Positions 12,267-22,298 of a stretch of DNA of 64,000 nt are shown one piece after another (the stretch's first letter is position 1; each line of letters begins with the position of its first letter). The stretch is from Campanula takesimana. Its lineage: Eukaryota > Streptophyta > Magnoliopsida > Asterales > Campanulaceae. The notes under the pieces were generated by a model. The model searched no databases. It was given only the letters and a program-made list of their open reading frames with translations, and was not told the DNA's origin. The position numbers and the translations under genes were made by a program. The DNA lies in assembly GCA_026119855.1 (NCBI GenBank), contig JAOWBW010000255.1, forward strand, positions 1-64,000, given 5' to 3'.

Positions 12267-12801
12267 ACCCTCTTCTTTTGCAGTTTGTCCGTTTTACGTT
12301 CAATCTTCCAGAGGCCATAACTTCTTGATCCGGACTCCGTTTTGGACGTGTAAACTATCGTTGGAATGCACTTTTTTAGTTAGAAGTCAATACTTGTCTA
12401 GTTTGGGTCCTAGTGTAGAGCACCTAGAGGGGTGTCTTGGGATGCTAAGATTGTAGATAATGGATTGATTGTGTTGTGACATAATGTCATTGATAAAGGA
12501 TTGTGTTGTGACTTCATGTAAATGTTGTGAACTCTTTATGAGTAACGTGTTTACATCTTTATGATGAGTTTTGTGTGGTTCCCTACTTTGGAATCATGCC
12601 CCGTTTGTTGTTTAAGCAAGTATTTATTACTATGCTCGTGTTTAAAGTCCAGCTGGTACTTGTTGTGGTGTCGGGCAGTGGTAGGGATTATAATGGCACA
12701 CGAGCCAAGTTCATTGTAAGGCTTCTACCATTGGTTTCCCATTTTTAACCCCCTTCCTTGGGCCAGAGGTTGGGCATTTTGGGTTATGACTTTGTGTCAT
12801 T

Positions 12802-12819
12802 CCCCCCCCCCCCCCCCCC
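12802..12819 (+). repeat. Poly-C homopolymer
   Basis: Eighteen consecutive C bases followed by GTT repeats, inside the B LTR. Its length may not be exact in the assembly. Confidence 0.85.
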
Positions 12820-12955
12820 GTTGTTGTTGTTGTTATTGTTTGGTTCCGGAACCAGCTTCAGCCCTTTGGTGCTGCTCAGTTGATATCTCTCAGATGGTTA
12901 TGTTTGATTCGAGAACCTTGGCTCAGTATCTACCTATCAGTATCTTGTTATTAAC

Positions 12956-14412
12956 CCTATTATGAGATCTACGATTGTTTCGAGTGTTGGCGGTGTTGAT
13001 AAACAGGTGGAGCAACAAGATACTGAAGAGTTAGTTGTCCCACAGTCATATGTTGATCATGATCCACCGACAGAAACAGAGACTGAAGCACCATAAAGTT
13101 CAAGTTCAGTTCCCGATAAACATGGGTTAGCACATGGAAGGTCTAGAAGAGCTAACTTCGGGAAGCCTCCGGAGAGGTATGGATTTGAATACACAGTGTC
13201 TTATGCACTGCAGGTTGCTTAGGAAGTGGAGCCTGATCTTTCGGAACCTTCTACTTTCAAGGAATCAGTTACATGTTCAGAGTCATGTCAGTGGTATGCG
13301 GCTATGGGTGATGAGATGGAGTCTCTTCACAAGAATCATACTTGGGAGTTTACAAAAAGGCCAGAAGGCAGAAAGATTGTGACTTGCAAGTGGATCTTCA
13401 AGAAAAAGAAAGGTATGCCACCGACAGAAGGGGTTAAGTATAAAGATCGCGTTGTTTCAAGGGGTTTCACATAGAGAGAGGGGGTGTACTACAATGAGAT
13501 CTTCTCACCAGTGGTCAGACACACTTTGGTCAGAGTGCTTCTAGAAATAGTAGCACAAAGAGATTTGGAGCTTGAGCAACTAGATGTCAAGACAACTTTC
13601 TTGCATGGAGAGTTGGAGGAAGAGATATACATGATACAGCCGGAAGGATTCCAAGTTCCTGGTAAGGAAGATATGTTTGCAGGTTGAAAAAGTCCTTGTA
13701 TGGACTTATGCAGTCGCCTAGGCAGTGGTATAATAGGTATGACAGCTATATGACAGAGACCGGATACACGAGGAGCCTGTATGATTGTTGTGTGTATCAC
13801 AATAAGTTGGTAGACAGGTCGTACATCTATTTGGTGCTCTATGTAGATGATATGTTAATAGCAGCAGTCAAGAAGTCAGATATTCAGTAGCTGAAAGGAT
13901 TATTGTGCGCAGAGTTTGAGATGAAGGATTTGGGTGGCGCGAAGAAAATTATTGGTATGGAGATTTATAGAGACGGATCCAAACAAAAACTATTCTTATC
14001 CCAGAAAGGTTACATCAAGAAAGTTTTAGAGAGGTTTGGTATAGATACTCTGAGTGTAGCGAATGCACAGTTATCAGTCGCGTTTGTGTCCAAGTCGGTG
14101 GAGGAGAAAGAGTATATAGCTCGAGTACCCTATGCTAGTGAAGTTGGTAGTTTGATGTATGCTATGGTGTGCACTAGGCCGGATCTTGCACAGGCAGTTA
14201 GTGTTGTTAGTTGGTTCATGGGTAATCCAAGTAAAGAACATTGGCAGGCTGTGAAGCGGATCTTTAGGTATCTTCAGGGTACCAGCGACGTCGTTCTCAT
14301 CTATGGAGGTGGAGCAGAATGTGCAGTCGAGGGGGTTCTCAGATTTGGACTATTCGGGTGATGTTGATACAAGAAGATCGATGACCGGACATGTATTTAC
14401 TCTTGGTGGGTC
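12956..14412 (+). pseudogene. Ty1/copia RT and RNase H fragment (C1, Tork-like)
   Basis: Copia-type RT: CKWIFKKK (about 13386), YNEIFSPVVRHT (about 13486), LDVKTTFLHGELEEEIYM (about 13585), KSLYGLMQSPRQWY (about 13690) and the catalytic LYVDDML box (about 13845). RNase H begins after SLMYAMVCTRPDL (about 14155). The fragment starts in the acidic linker before RT and stops in RNase H near 14412, so gag, protease and integrase are absent. In-frame TAG stops at 13220-13222, 13472-13474 and 13888-13890 sit where relatives usually have Gln. There is also a frame change near 13685. Confidence 0.85.
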
Positions 14413-14830
14413 AGTTGCCAAGCAGATATCTCTCTTGAGAGAGGGACAAATCCCATCTTGACTTATCATTCTTCCCTACAAGAATCCGATTATGCCAATC
14501 GTAGCCTTTATAACCACCCGGTTAAGGGTAGCGTTTGAGTACGTCAAAAATAATGTTCATAATGTGGAAGTACATAATAATCTCAGGTCTAAGGATTCAA
14601 ATGGTATGACTATTATGAAATTTAATTATGACATTTGACCATGACATAAATCTCATAACGGGTCTATCCAGTATATTGTTCTCCAACAAGTACCCACAAG
14701 TTTAATCCGCATCCTATGCACCATAATCATCATATGATTATCCATTAAACTCATGCTAGCTCTTCATAAGTGCTAGGGACAATGATTATTATAATAAACA
14801 TGCAAAAGATATAATAATCGGGTTTGTTAT
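14413..14830 (-). mobile_element. LTR fragment of copia family D (first copy)
   Basis: The reverse complement aligns with the start of the D LTR (32090-32420): shared blocks include CCCTAGCACT, the 'GGGTACTTG' region, the 'TCATTTGAATCCTTAGAC' region and 'TAATCGGATTC'. It abuts the copia RNase H of C1 on its left. Divergence is high, so it is an old fragment. Confidence 0.7.
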
Positions 14831-14919
14831 CTCTATAACAATGAAGCTATGATGTAACTCATAGGCCTTTTTCAAGGGCCTAGGGCATAATATCCATCAA
14901 TGTGCTCGGCCGAGCACCA

Positions 14920-15644
14920 CCAGAAACTCATTTTTATCCTTTATATTGATTTGTTCTTTTGTGTGTGACCCCATAGGCTTATATTAAGTTGGCAATGAAT
15001 TCGACCAAGGTCAAACCCATAAATCATGAGCGGACTCTAGGAAGCCATCATGAGTACCCAATTAATATAACTTAATAAAGTTCGTTTATCTTCATAGAAC
15101 ATATCACAATCCTTTTGTCACGCGATATCATATTGAACATAAGCCACGGTCCAAGTCAACTTAAGTGTCCAATGCTTTCTCGATCCCGAACACATCAATT
15201 CATTTGGGAATGGCTATACACTATCATCAATCTTACTCTCGAGTGGCCAAGTAGATATCTCTCTTGAGCTAAGAGGGACAACATCCCATCTTGAATTATC
15301 ATTCTTCCCTACAAGAATCCGATTGTGCCAATCGTATCCATTATAACTACCTGGTGAAGGATAGAGTTTGAGTACGTCAAACACAACGTTCATCATGTGG
15401 AAGACGATGATAAGATCTGGTATAAGGACTCCAATGATATAACTAAATGAGATTTAATTATGACATTTGACCATGACACAAATCTCATAGTGGGTCAAGT
15501 CTAGTACTTGTTCACCTACAAGTACCCATAAGTTTAATTTGTATAACTTACACATGATTATCGATTAAACTTATACTAGTTATTCATAAGTACTAGGGAC
15601 GGGGATTATTATAAAAAACATGCAAAACATATAATAATCCAACA
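14920..15644 (-). mobile_element. LTR fragment of copia family D (second copy)
   Basis: The reverse complement begins TGTTGGATTATTATATG at 15644 and aligns with D LTR positions about 32065-32790, to the segment near TGTGTGTGACCC. It repeats the 14413-14830 block (the 'GATATCTCTCTTGAG' to 'CTAGGGAC' portion). The inner end is clean at 15644 while the far end is truncated. It lies directly left of a different copia RT fragment. Confidence 0.75.
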
Positions 15645-15650
15645 AGCACA

Positions 15651-16245
15651 TCATGCTTGGAATAGCCGGATTGATAAGTACTTTCATAAGAATGTGTTTG
15701 TGAAGTGTCCACATGAACATGCACTTTATGTGAAGTTATGTAAAGATGGTGATATTTTAATTGTGTGTTTATATGTGGATGATTTGATATTCATAGGAAA
15801 TATCCCAAGAATGTTTGATGAATTCAAGAGAGCTATGGCGAAGGAGTTTGAGATGATGAATACTAGGTTGATGTCTTACTATCTCGGAATTGAGGTAAAA
15901 CATAGAAGATGGAATTTTCATTTCTCAAGAAGGACGTGCCAAATAAATTATCAAGAAGTTTCAGATGGAGAATTGCAATCCCGTGAATACCCACATGGTG
16001 TGTGGAAATAAAATTTCGAAGCAAGAAGATGGCGAGAATATTGATCCCACATTTTTAAAAAGTCTTTTTGGAAGTCTAAGGTACTTAACATCTACAAGGC
16101 CGGATATACTCTTTAATGTTGGACTCGTGAGTCTATTTATGGAGGCTCCTACTACTTCTCATTTGAAGTCAGCTAAGCATATTCTTCGGTACCATAAGGG
16201 TACAATTAATGATTGGGACATTAGTTTCTATTATCACATCATTCA
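15651..16245 (+). pseudogene. Ty1/copia RT fragment (C2)
   Basis: Carries the RT palm segment CLYVDDLIFIGN (about 15760), YYLGIEV (about 15877), the SLFGSLRYLTSTRPDI block (about 16055) and the start of RNase H to SAKHILRY (about 16180). A frame change near 15965 splits it in two. The sequence differs from C1 and belongs to another copia lineage. Only about 600 bases remain, between an LTR fragment and a gag-like piece. Confidence 0.8.
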
Positions 16246-16269
16246 CTTAAAGTACCACCCCAACCTTTC

Positions 16270-16975
16270 AAGATAAGAGAGACGTTACTTGTTTCAGCTG
16301 TTAAAAGACATGCCACTTTGCTTCAAAATGTCCCGAATCTAGAAAATGAAAGAATCTAATTGGAGGGAAGAAGTACTTGTCATGTTCAAAAGAAATAAAT
16401 AACCGTTCCAAATTCAATTGCTACAACTATGCCAAAAGAAAATGTGACAACAAAAGAGAACAATTAATGATACTTGACCAATCTAATTTCAGTATCAAGT
16501 AACGATATGATGAACTAGAATTTTCTGACTCAGATAGTGAAGAAGATATGAATGCTATGATCTTTCTCATAGAAAACAAAGAAGAAGATTCCGATAATAA
16601 AGTACAATTGGAAGCTTTAGCAATTGCTGAAGAACTCACTGAAGTAAGTGATTCAATTCCCTTTTTTAGAAGGTCTAAAAAAACCTAGCATACACTTTGT
16701 TAATACAACAGAAAATGCAAGAATCTAGTTTTAAGGGTTTGCTTATTCAAACCTAAACTTTTAGTAAACTTAAACTTGAAAACACCAATTTTGAAGCCCT
16801 TGTTGTCTCTGTAAAGGTTGATAATTGAAAACAAGATGATGAAATTCTTGAGTTAAATGCTAATGTATTCAACGCCATAAATAACCATCTTTGTTTGAAC
16901 AGTCAATTCAATGAACTCAATATGATATAACTGACATTGAAGCCTGAAGAAATATAGCTAGGACTGTTTCTGGGT
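16270..16975 (+). pseudogene. Gag-like CCHC fragment with acidic tail
   Basis: The plus-strand reading shows one decayed knuckle, CFSC-x4-HFASKC (about 16290-16330), then an acidic stretch (ELEFSDSDSEEDMN, about 16510-16555) and EED-rich sequence, broken by several stops. This layout resembles the nucleocapsid end of copia gag proteins. It could be the start of a second element or a rearranged piece of the C2 element. Confidence 0.45.
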
Positions 16976-16980
16976 AAAGC

Positions 16981-17011
16981 CACTTGTGATCTGAAAATAC
17001 GATCACAAGTG
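16981..17011. repeat. 11-bp perfect inverted repeat
   Basis: CACTTGTGATC and GATCACAAGTG face each other across a 9-base spacer (16992-17000). A TATAAATAG sequence follows about 40 bases downstream, so this may be part of a terminal or promoter region of a mobile element. Confidence 0.7.
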
Positions 17012-17556
17012 TCTTAACAACTGACACGACAACACGCACACATTCAGAGAATATAAATAGCAGCAGAATAAACGATGAATAAACACTTCAGCAAGAAACT
17101 TCTTGCTGGAAAACATTCATTACCAAAGAATCTTGCAGAGAACAAGATTTATGAAAGAACAAACTAATTAAAAGAACAAAACCTATTCTACAGTAATAGA
17201 ACAAATCAAACATAAAAATAATTGAAGTCTTAATGAACAAGAACAAAAAGAACAAAAAGAAATCTCTATAAATGATTCTGTAAAGGCATGAATGGTACTG
17301 CCGCAATCTCCCACAATATATACACGGTTTTTTTGAGATGCCGTGTATATCTTTTAACTTTGGAAAGCCATCATTCCACCAATCAACCAATAATAGGAGA
17401 GTCCACCTTTTCCTAAAATAAATCACTAACTTACCATAGATAACTATTAGTAGGTTAGCCAAATAACCAAGAATAAATAATATCTACATAATAAACTAAT
17501 TCACATAAACAAAAATGTTTAAGTCATCCACAACACAAAAACAACATACTCCAGAA
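17012..17556. other. AT-rich non-coding stretch
   Basis: Contains TATAAATAG near 17050 on the plus strand. The reverse strand has an open frame with no recognisable domain (17088-17462). It may be the 3' untranslated/LTR part of the minus-strand element that carries the neighbouring ORF. No gene seen. Confidence 0.4.
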
Positions 17557-19082
17557 TCAGTTATCTGGAACACCCCTGAAAACAACCAATTCTCCCCCTG
17601 AAACTGATGATGGACCAATATCTGTTTCGGCTTCTCCACCTTCTCCCCTTTTTTGGGAAGAACCACTAAGACCCAACAATTCCTTTAGACGAACCAGGGA
17701 GCTCTCCAAACAGTCGACCAAGATTTGTTTACCTGTAATGCTGGCCTGAAGAGAAGCAATTTCTGCCTTGAGAGAGATAATCTGAGATTGAGTTTGACTT
17801 AGTTGAGCTAGAAGAGCTTTGTTGTCTGTTGAGGTGGCAGTCGATGAGGCAGATGGCAAACCAGATGGATCAACGGACTCAGTAATATCATTGAACCTGG
17901 ATGGTGCAAACATAGACATGGGCTGGCCAATAGGATCTGGTAACTCGCACAAACTCTCCCCCTGAATATCTGCCACTCCTTGGGCTTTTAACAAACTATA
18001 AATGAGACAGGGATTTGGAAACCTGCAAGAGGAGTTAGGGGATTCAGCAAAGCTCACAATGTTGTTGAAAATAATTTCCCCAAAATTAACCTTCTTGTTA
18101 TGAATGGCATACAACAAAAGCACCTGTTCCTTGGTGACAGATGAGGAATTTGTTGTGGGACACCAATTGGATCTCAAAATCTGGTGGAGGAAGACATTCA
18201 GCCTAGATAAAAAGGTGGTGGAAAATGGTTTTGACCATTTATCAACTTGGCCACCAGTAATGTCCCGAACAGCCCTATCAATATCTACTGGGGAACGATC
18301 AAGAGGAGGACTTGGAAACTTCAAGATGGAATTGATAATGGCAGGAGAGAAATTCACAATCTGATCCCTAACAAATACTTTGTGAAAATTTGGAGAATGT
18401 TCCAACTTGACATCCTGAGTCAAGTTAGCAAAAATTTCTAGAACCAATTTCCTAGAATAAGTGGCAAACTGTAAGGTGTGTTCAAGACTCCGCTCAGAAA
18501 AGAACCCCAATACGTTTAAATTTTTGAAAACAATCTCATCCATATTTCTCTCAACTATGAGGACCCTACTTCCACTTTTCTGGAACTGTTGCTTAGCCTC
18601 AGAAGTATAAAACCTAGAACTGAACTTTGAAGCAAGATTAAATGGTTCAGAGGGAGCTCGAGCAATCGGATTTCTAACACGAACTTTTGACCCAGATTTA
18701 TCAATTGGAGACCCATATGAGGGACCATGAGCGTGCACAGAGGAATCAACAGGAATGGGAGATTTTTTAGTCGAAGTAGATGGAGTTACCTGGTTGCCTT
18801 AGAGCTTTTGAGAATCGAAGAAAGAATCTCAGTCTCACTGAGCGTGTCATCGGAGTCCATAGAGGCATCGGCATCGCTGGAATCATCATGTTGGGAAGAT
18901 GACCCTTCTTCAACTATTGAAGTGGATGTAGCTTTTCTCGTAGCAGCTCTGGTTTGAATCTGAGTAGAATGGTCAGAAGCTTTGGGCGGCGCCGAAGACA
19001 CATAAGACTTGGCCAGAACCCTTGTTTTGGTCGAAACCCTAGATTTTGTGAATACCCCTTTCCGCGAATGCGGGCGACGCAC
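17557..19082 (-). pseudogene. Putative plant transposon protein (env-like/ORF1-type), one frame break
   Basis: Two adjoining minus-strand frames form one protein. The N-terminal part (19082-18786) is basic then acidic and serine-rich (SSQHDDSSDADASMDSDDT). The C-terminal part (18738 down to 17557, about 390 residues) contains KLVLEIFANL (residues about 97-106) and KVFVRDQIVNFSP (about 120-132). These are marks of the domain annotated in plants as 'putative plant transposon protein', found in retroelement-derived ORFs. A C-terminal coiled coil follows (about 305-360). The frame changes near 18785 at AG|GTAACT, so either a 1-base indel or an unrecognised intron separates the parts. A plausible minus-strand TATA lies to the right (about 20015). 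Function unknown. Confidence 0.6.
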
Positions 19083-20690
19083 GGGAAGTCTTTCTTTTAT
19101 TTATCTTTTCTATGGGATTAGGATATTCAAGTTGGCATTTAACTTTATTAAGATTCGCCACATTGTTTTTATTGAGCTAAAACATTGAGAAAAGCTAATA
19201 GAGAGGGTTCGGGGGTCAAGTTATGACAAGAGAAGAATATCAAGTTATCACTCCTATCGCCCGATAGATCAGACTTTCTATCATGATGAATGTGTTAGTA
19301 GTCTGTTAGTGATTGAGACTAGATCTGAAGATTGCCTACGTTCCTCTCGTTTGAGAAGCTCAGGTCAGTGTAGTTCGCACATAATCGGAATAGAGAGAAG
19401 AAGCGGGATCATGCATAATGAAGGGGGAGGAGAAAGAATCATGCAAGATGATCACATCCTAGAATAATGATTGTACCATTGATAAGATCAATGCATAGTC
19501 ATCATATTAATCATTGGAGAGTTACTGATCATAGGAGTAATTACCTAAAGTTTAGGGTTTAGAAGTAGTTCCTAGATCTCGTGGATCATCATCGGCTATA
19601 CAATATGAACAGGGATTAAAACATTAGATCTAGCATGTTATGCATGGGATAAGCTGCAGATCGAGCATAATAATAATGATATCATGAACATGTATGAAGT
19701 AAACACGTAAGCATGAAGATCGCTACCCTAGTCATAGAGCATATTATGAATTCTAGTAAGAACATGAAGAACACGTTATGAATCATATGAATATAGATGT
19801 ATAAACATAATGAAACTAGCATAAATCAGATCTAAACTAAGAAAACATGACAAATTCTCACCAATCTTGACAAGAACGAAGTCGAATCTCTAGCACAGAT
19901 TCGCTGGACCTTCGGGATTGCTAGAAATGCTTAGAGAGAGAGTTTTGCCGTCAGTTTTGGCTGTAGAACTCGGGGGAGAGAATTTCATATCGAAATTATG
20001 AACTGAGGTCACATATTTATAAGAAAAGTTGACCTGGAGGAAGTGGCCACCCGGCTGGAAGAGTGGCCGCCCAGCCGATCCTGGAGATTGACACGGTTTT
20101 TGAGGCTCATCTATCTGGACTCTGGAGGATGATTAGATAACATCTATCTTCGATCCATCATCCGATCAGTCGAGAACATCTTCTTATCTTACCTTTTCAG
20201 GAAATTCCGGGTAAGTCCTGCGCAGCTCGTAAATACCTGGGAGGTCCTTGTGAGTTCTAGAATGCCTAATAACTCATTTTCAGGTTGGGTACTAATAGTA
20301 TCCCCTCGGCGAAGTTTCTTGCAAGGCATGGAGGGTCGTCGATTAAGAAAGGAACCGATCTGAAACATGAGTTTCAAATCGAGGGAGAAGTGGTAAGAGA
20401 GTGGCCAGGTTGGTCGGGTGGCTGAACCTATTGTCAGGCTACCTACGTATCCAAGTGGAATCAAGCCAGTCGTAGTTCGAGACCTGTGGGGAAAGAAAGA
20501 AACGAGACACCGTCTTTCGCTGGGGAGAGTCAAGCGTTCGTCAGACAATAAAGTCATTGCAGATGGACTCTACTGGGGAAAAGAAAGAAGGCCATATGCA
20601 CAATATGACAAGAAGTTTTTAAGAATCGAGAACAGAAATAGGGATGGATTCTAACTTCCTATAGAGCGCACGTAATCGATTTAAAGATTG
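19083..20690 (-). other. LTR-like/upstream non-coding region of the minus-strand ORF
   Basis: No coding frame is recognisable. The reverse strand shows CTTATAAATATG near 20015, followed by a pyrimidine-rich stretch and CTCTCTCTCTAAG-type leader sequence down to 19870. The GC-rich pair GTGGCCACCCGGC/GTGGCCGCCCAGC is at 20042-20075. It looks like promoter plus leader of a retroelement, but no matching second LTR is visible in the window. Confidence 0.35.
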
Positions 20691-20700
20691 ATTTGGAAGA

Positions 20701-20876
20701 TTAGGGTTTACGGAGGTTCCGACCTTCAATTTATAATCTTTAGGGTTTAAGGAGGTTTCCGACCTTTTAATTATAGATTGATTTTAAGTATTAGGGCTTA
20801 CGGAGGTTCCGACCTTCAATTTATAATTTTTAGGGTTTAAGGAGGTTTTCGACCTTTTAATTATAGATTGATTTAG
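20701..20876. repeat. Tandem duplication of an ~88-bp unit
   Basis: Two units each hold TTAGGGTTTACGGAGGTTCC and a variant TTTAAGGAGGTTT half, so each unit is itself a diverged dimer of about 40-45 bp ('GAGGTTnCGACCTT'). Confidence 0.8.
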
Positions 20877-20877
20877 A

Positions 20878-21227
20878 ATTTTTATAGAGGTTTTCCTGAC
20901 CCAATCGGTTAATTTTTATAGAGGTCTTCCGGACCCAATTGGTTAATTTTTATAGAGGTCTTCCGGACCCAGTTGGTAGTAATTTTTATAGAGGTCTTCC
21001 AGACTCAATTGGTTAATTTTTATAGAGGTCTTCCGGACCCAATTGGTTAATTTTTATAGAGGTCTTCCGGAACCAATTGGTAGTAATTTTTATAGAGGTC
21101 TTCCGGACCCAATTGGTTAATTTTATAGAGGTCTTCCGGACCCAGTTGGTAGTAATTTCTATAGAGGTCTTACGGACCCAATTGGTTAATTTTTATAGAG
21201 GTTTTCCGGACCCAGTTGGTTAATTTT
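20878..21227. repeat. Minisatellite of 34-36 bp units
   Basis: About ten head-to-tail copies of TTTTTATAGAGGTCTTCC followed by GGACCCAATTGGTTAA, with some units carrying GTTGGTAGTAA. Tandem arrays like this are common in the untranslated regions of plant gypsy elements. Here the array lies just upstream of the PMD pseudogene. Confidence 0.85.
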
Positions 21228-21569
21228 TGGTCAAATTCTGGTTAAAATTGACTATGGGGCCAATTTTTGATTAAAAATAAGCCGAGGGGCTAATCTGTGA
21301 AATTTTTTGCCTGGGGGAATAAATGGCCGCGTGGCCAGTCCTTCTGATTGGCTGGACCTTGTTGATGAGGATCACTGATGGGCGCGCGAGATGGAGGGCT
21401 GAGATTGTGCCACGTCGCCTAGAGACACTGTCCGCGCGGCTAGTCCCGTCGCTGGACAGACCCTACAAACAGCCGCCGGCTGTTGCTTTCATCCTTTCTT
21501 TTCTTCACAATTATGCCGAGGAAAGAGAGAGAAAAAGAGTTATTTTGAGATATTTCTGCTATTAATGAG
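21228..21569 (+). other. Upstream region of PMD pseudogene
   Basis: No recognised gene. It contains two short related segments (GTGGCCAGTCC..GGCTGGACC and CGGCTAGTCC..GCTGGACAG) and AG-rich sequence just before the first possible ATG. It could be the 5' untranslated part of the PMD gene. Confidence 0.35.
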
Positions 21570-22298
21570 ATGAATTTTAATTATATATTTGGCGCAGAGC
21601 AGCCTTATGAGCAAGGCGAAGGTGCGGGACAGCAGCTTGAGCAAGGTGGTGGTGCGGGACCATAATTTGAGCAAGGCAAAGGCGCGGGGCTGCATCAACA
21701 ACGGGCGAGGATGGCCTCTCGAAACTTCCATCCCGATGAATGGCATTTCACGGTGGGACAACACTTAGACTTGTACGCGGGGACTGACAAGCATAGGTCC
21801 GGAGGGAAACTGATGGAGACGAAGGAGGTAACGATCTCGTTTTTTATTGCTTTTGGGTATTTTTATGTTTTTTTATTTCATACTTGCTGTTGATTATTTT
21901 GGGGATGGAAAATATATGCGCAAGTAGATAAAATAAAGCATGCATGTACACTTTAATTTATAGCCCATAATTGCTAGTTGGGTAACATACCTTTGCTGTG
22001 TTTACCTGCAGAGAATGAAATCTCGCAGGTCCTCGAGGGCGGTGGCAGAGATATGGGGGAGATTGCCGCCGGCTGGTAAGGTTAAGGAGAGGATCCGGGC
22101 TCTGGGCTTCGGTCCGTTTTTTGATGCGGTACGGGCTGTAGAGGGGACCCAGAAGGTGATGGGTCTTGTTGAGGCGATGATGGAGTATTGGTGTGGGGAG
22201 AGGTGACTGTTACTCCGACCGACTTTGCTGCTATTACGGGGCTCATGTTCAATGATGTGGAGCTACCTTTTGATGAGTCCTTGGTTGCGGACCCGCAC
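21570..22298 (+). pseudogene. Plant mobile domain (PMD/MAIN-like) gene, 5' part, interrupted by element F
   Basis: The ATG at 21570 opens a frame with three short Gly/Gln/Glu repeats (EQGEGAG-like) broken by TAA at 21663-21665. The frame continues from ATG 21711 (MASRNFHPDEWHF) to a donor at 21827/21828. After a 184-bp intron (acceptor ending 22011) exon 2 reads IWGRLPPAGKVKERIRALGF..., typical of the start of a PMD (aminotransferase-like plant mobile domain). Two extra bases near 22200 shift the frame before VTVTPTDFAAITGLMFND. The reading is cut at 22298 by element F and resumes at 31062. PMD proteins occur both as host nuclear factors (MAIN/MAIL1) and as passengers in transposons. The nearby minisatellite and decay favour a transposon-type copy. 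Confidence 0.7.
22294..22298. repeat. Target site duplication of element F, left copy
   Basis: CGCAC immediately left of the F LTR. The identical CGCAC at 31057-31061 lies immediately right of the other LTR. Five-base duplications are normal for gypsy integrases. Confidence 0.95.

Larger units (their letters stand above)
11358..12955 (+). mobile_element. 3' LTR of gypsy element B, right end missing
   Basis: It starts TGTAACGACCCCAAAACCC, the same start as element J's LTR at 63162. It carries a donor-like ATAGGTAAGTTAC (about 11852), a pair of GC-rich hairpins (12162-12266), an 18-base C run (12802-12819) and the AACCTTGGCTCAGTATC segment at 12919 shared with B's 5' remnant. Similarity to LTR sequence stops near 12955, where copia coding sequence begins, so the last ~450 bases are lost. 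Confidence 0.8.

Noticed and set aside
12802..12819. Poly-C run as a functional element
   Set aside because: Shorter C/G runs occur at the matching place in A and F LTRs, so it is best seen as an expanded pyrimidine tract whose exact length is unreliable.
17088..17462. 124-codon minus-strand frame
   Set aside because: Phe/Leu/Ile-rich translation of AT-rich sequence; no domain and no relatives visible in the window.
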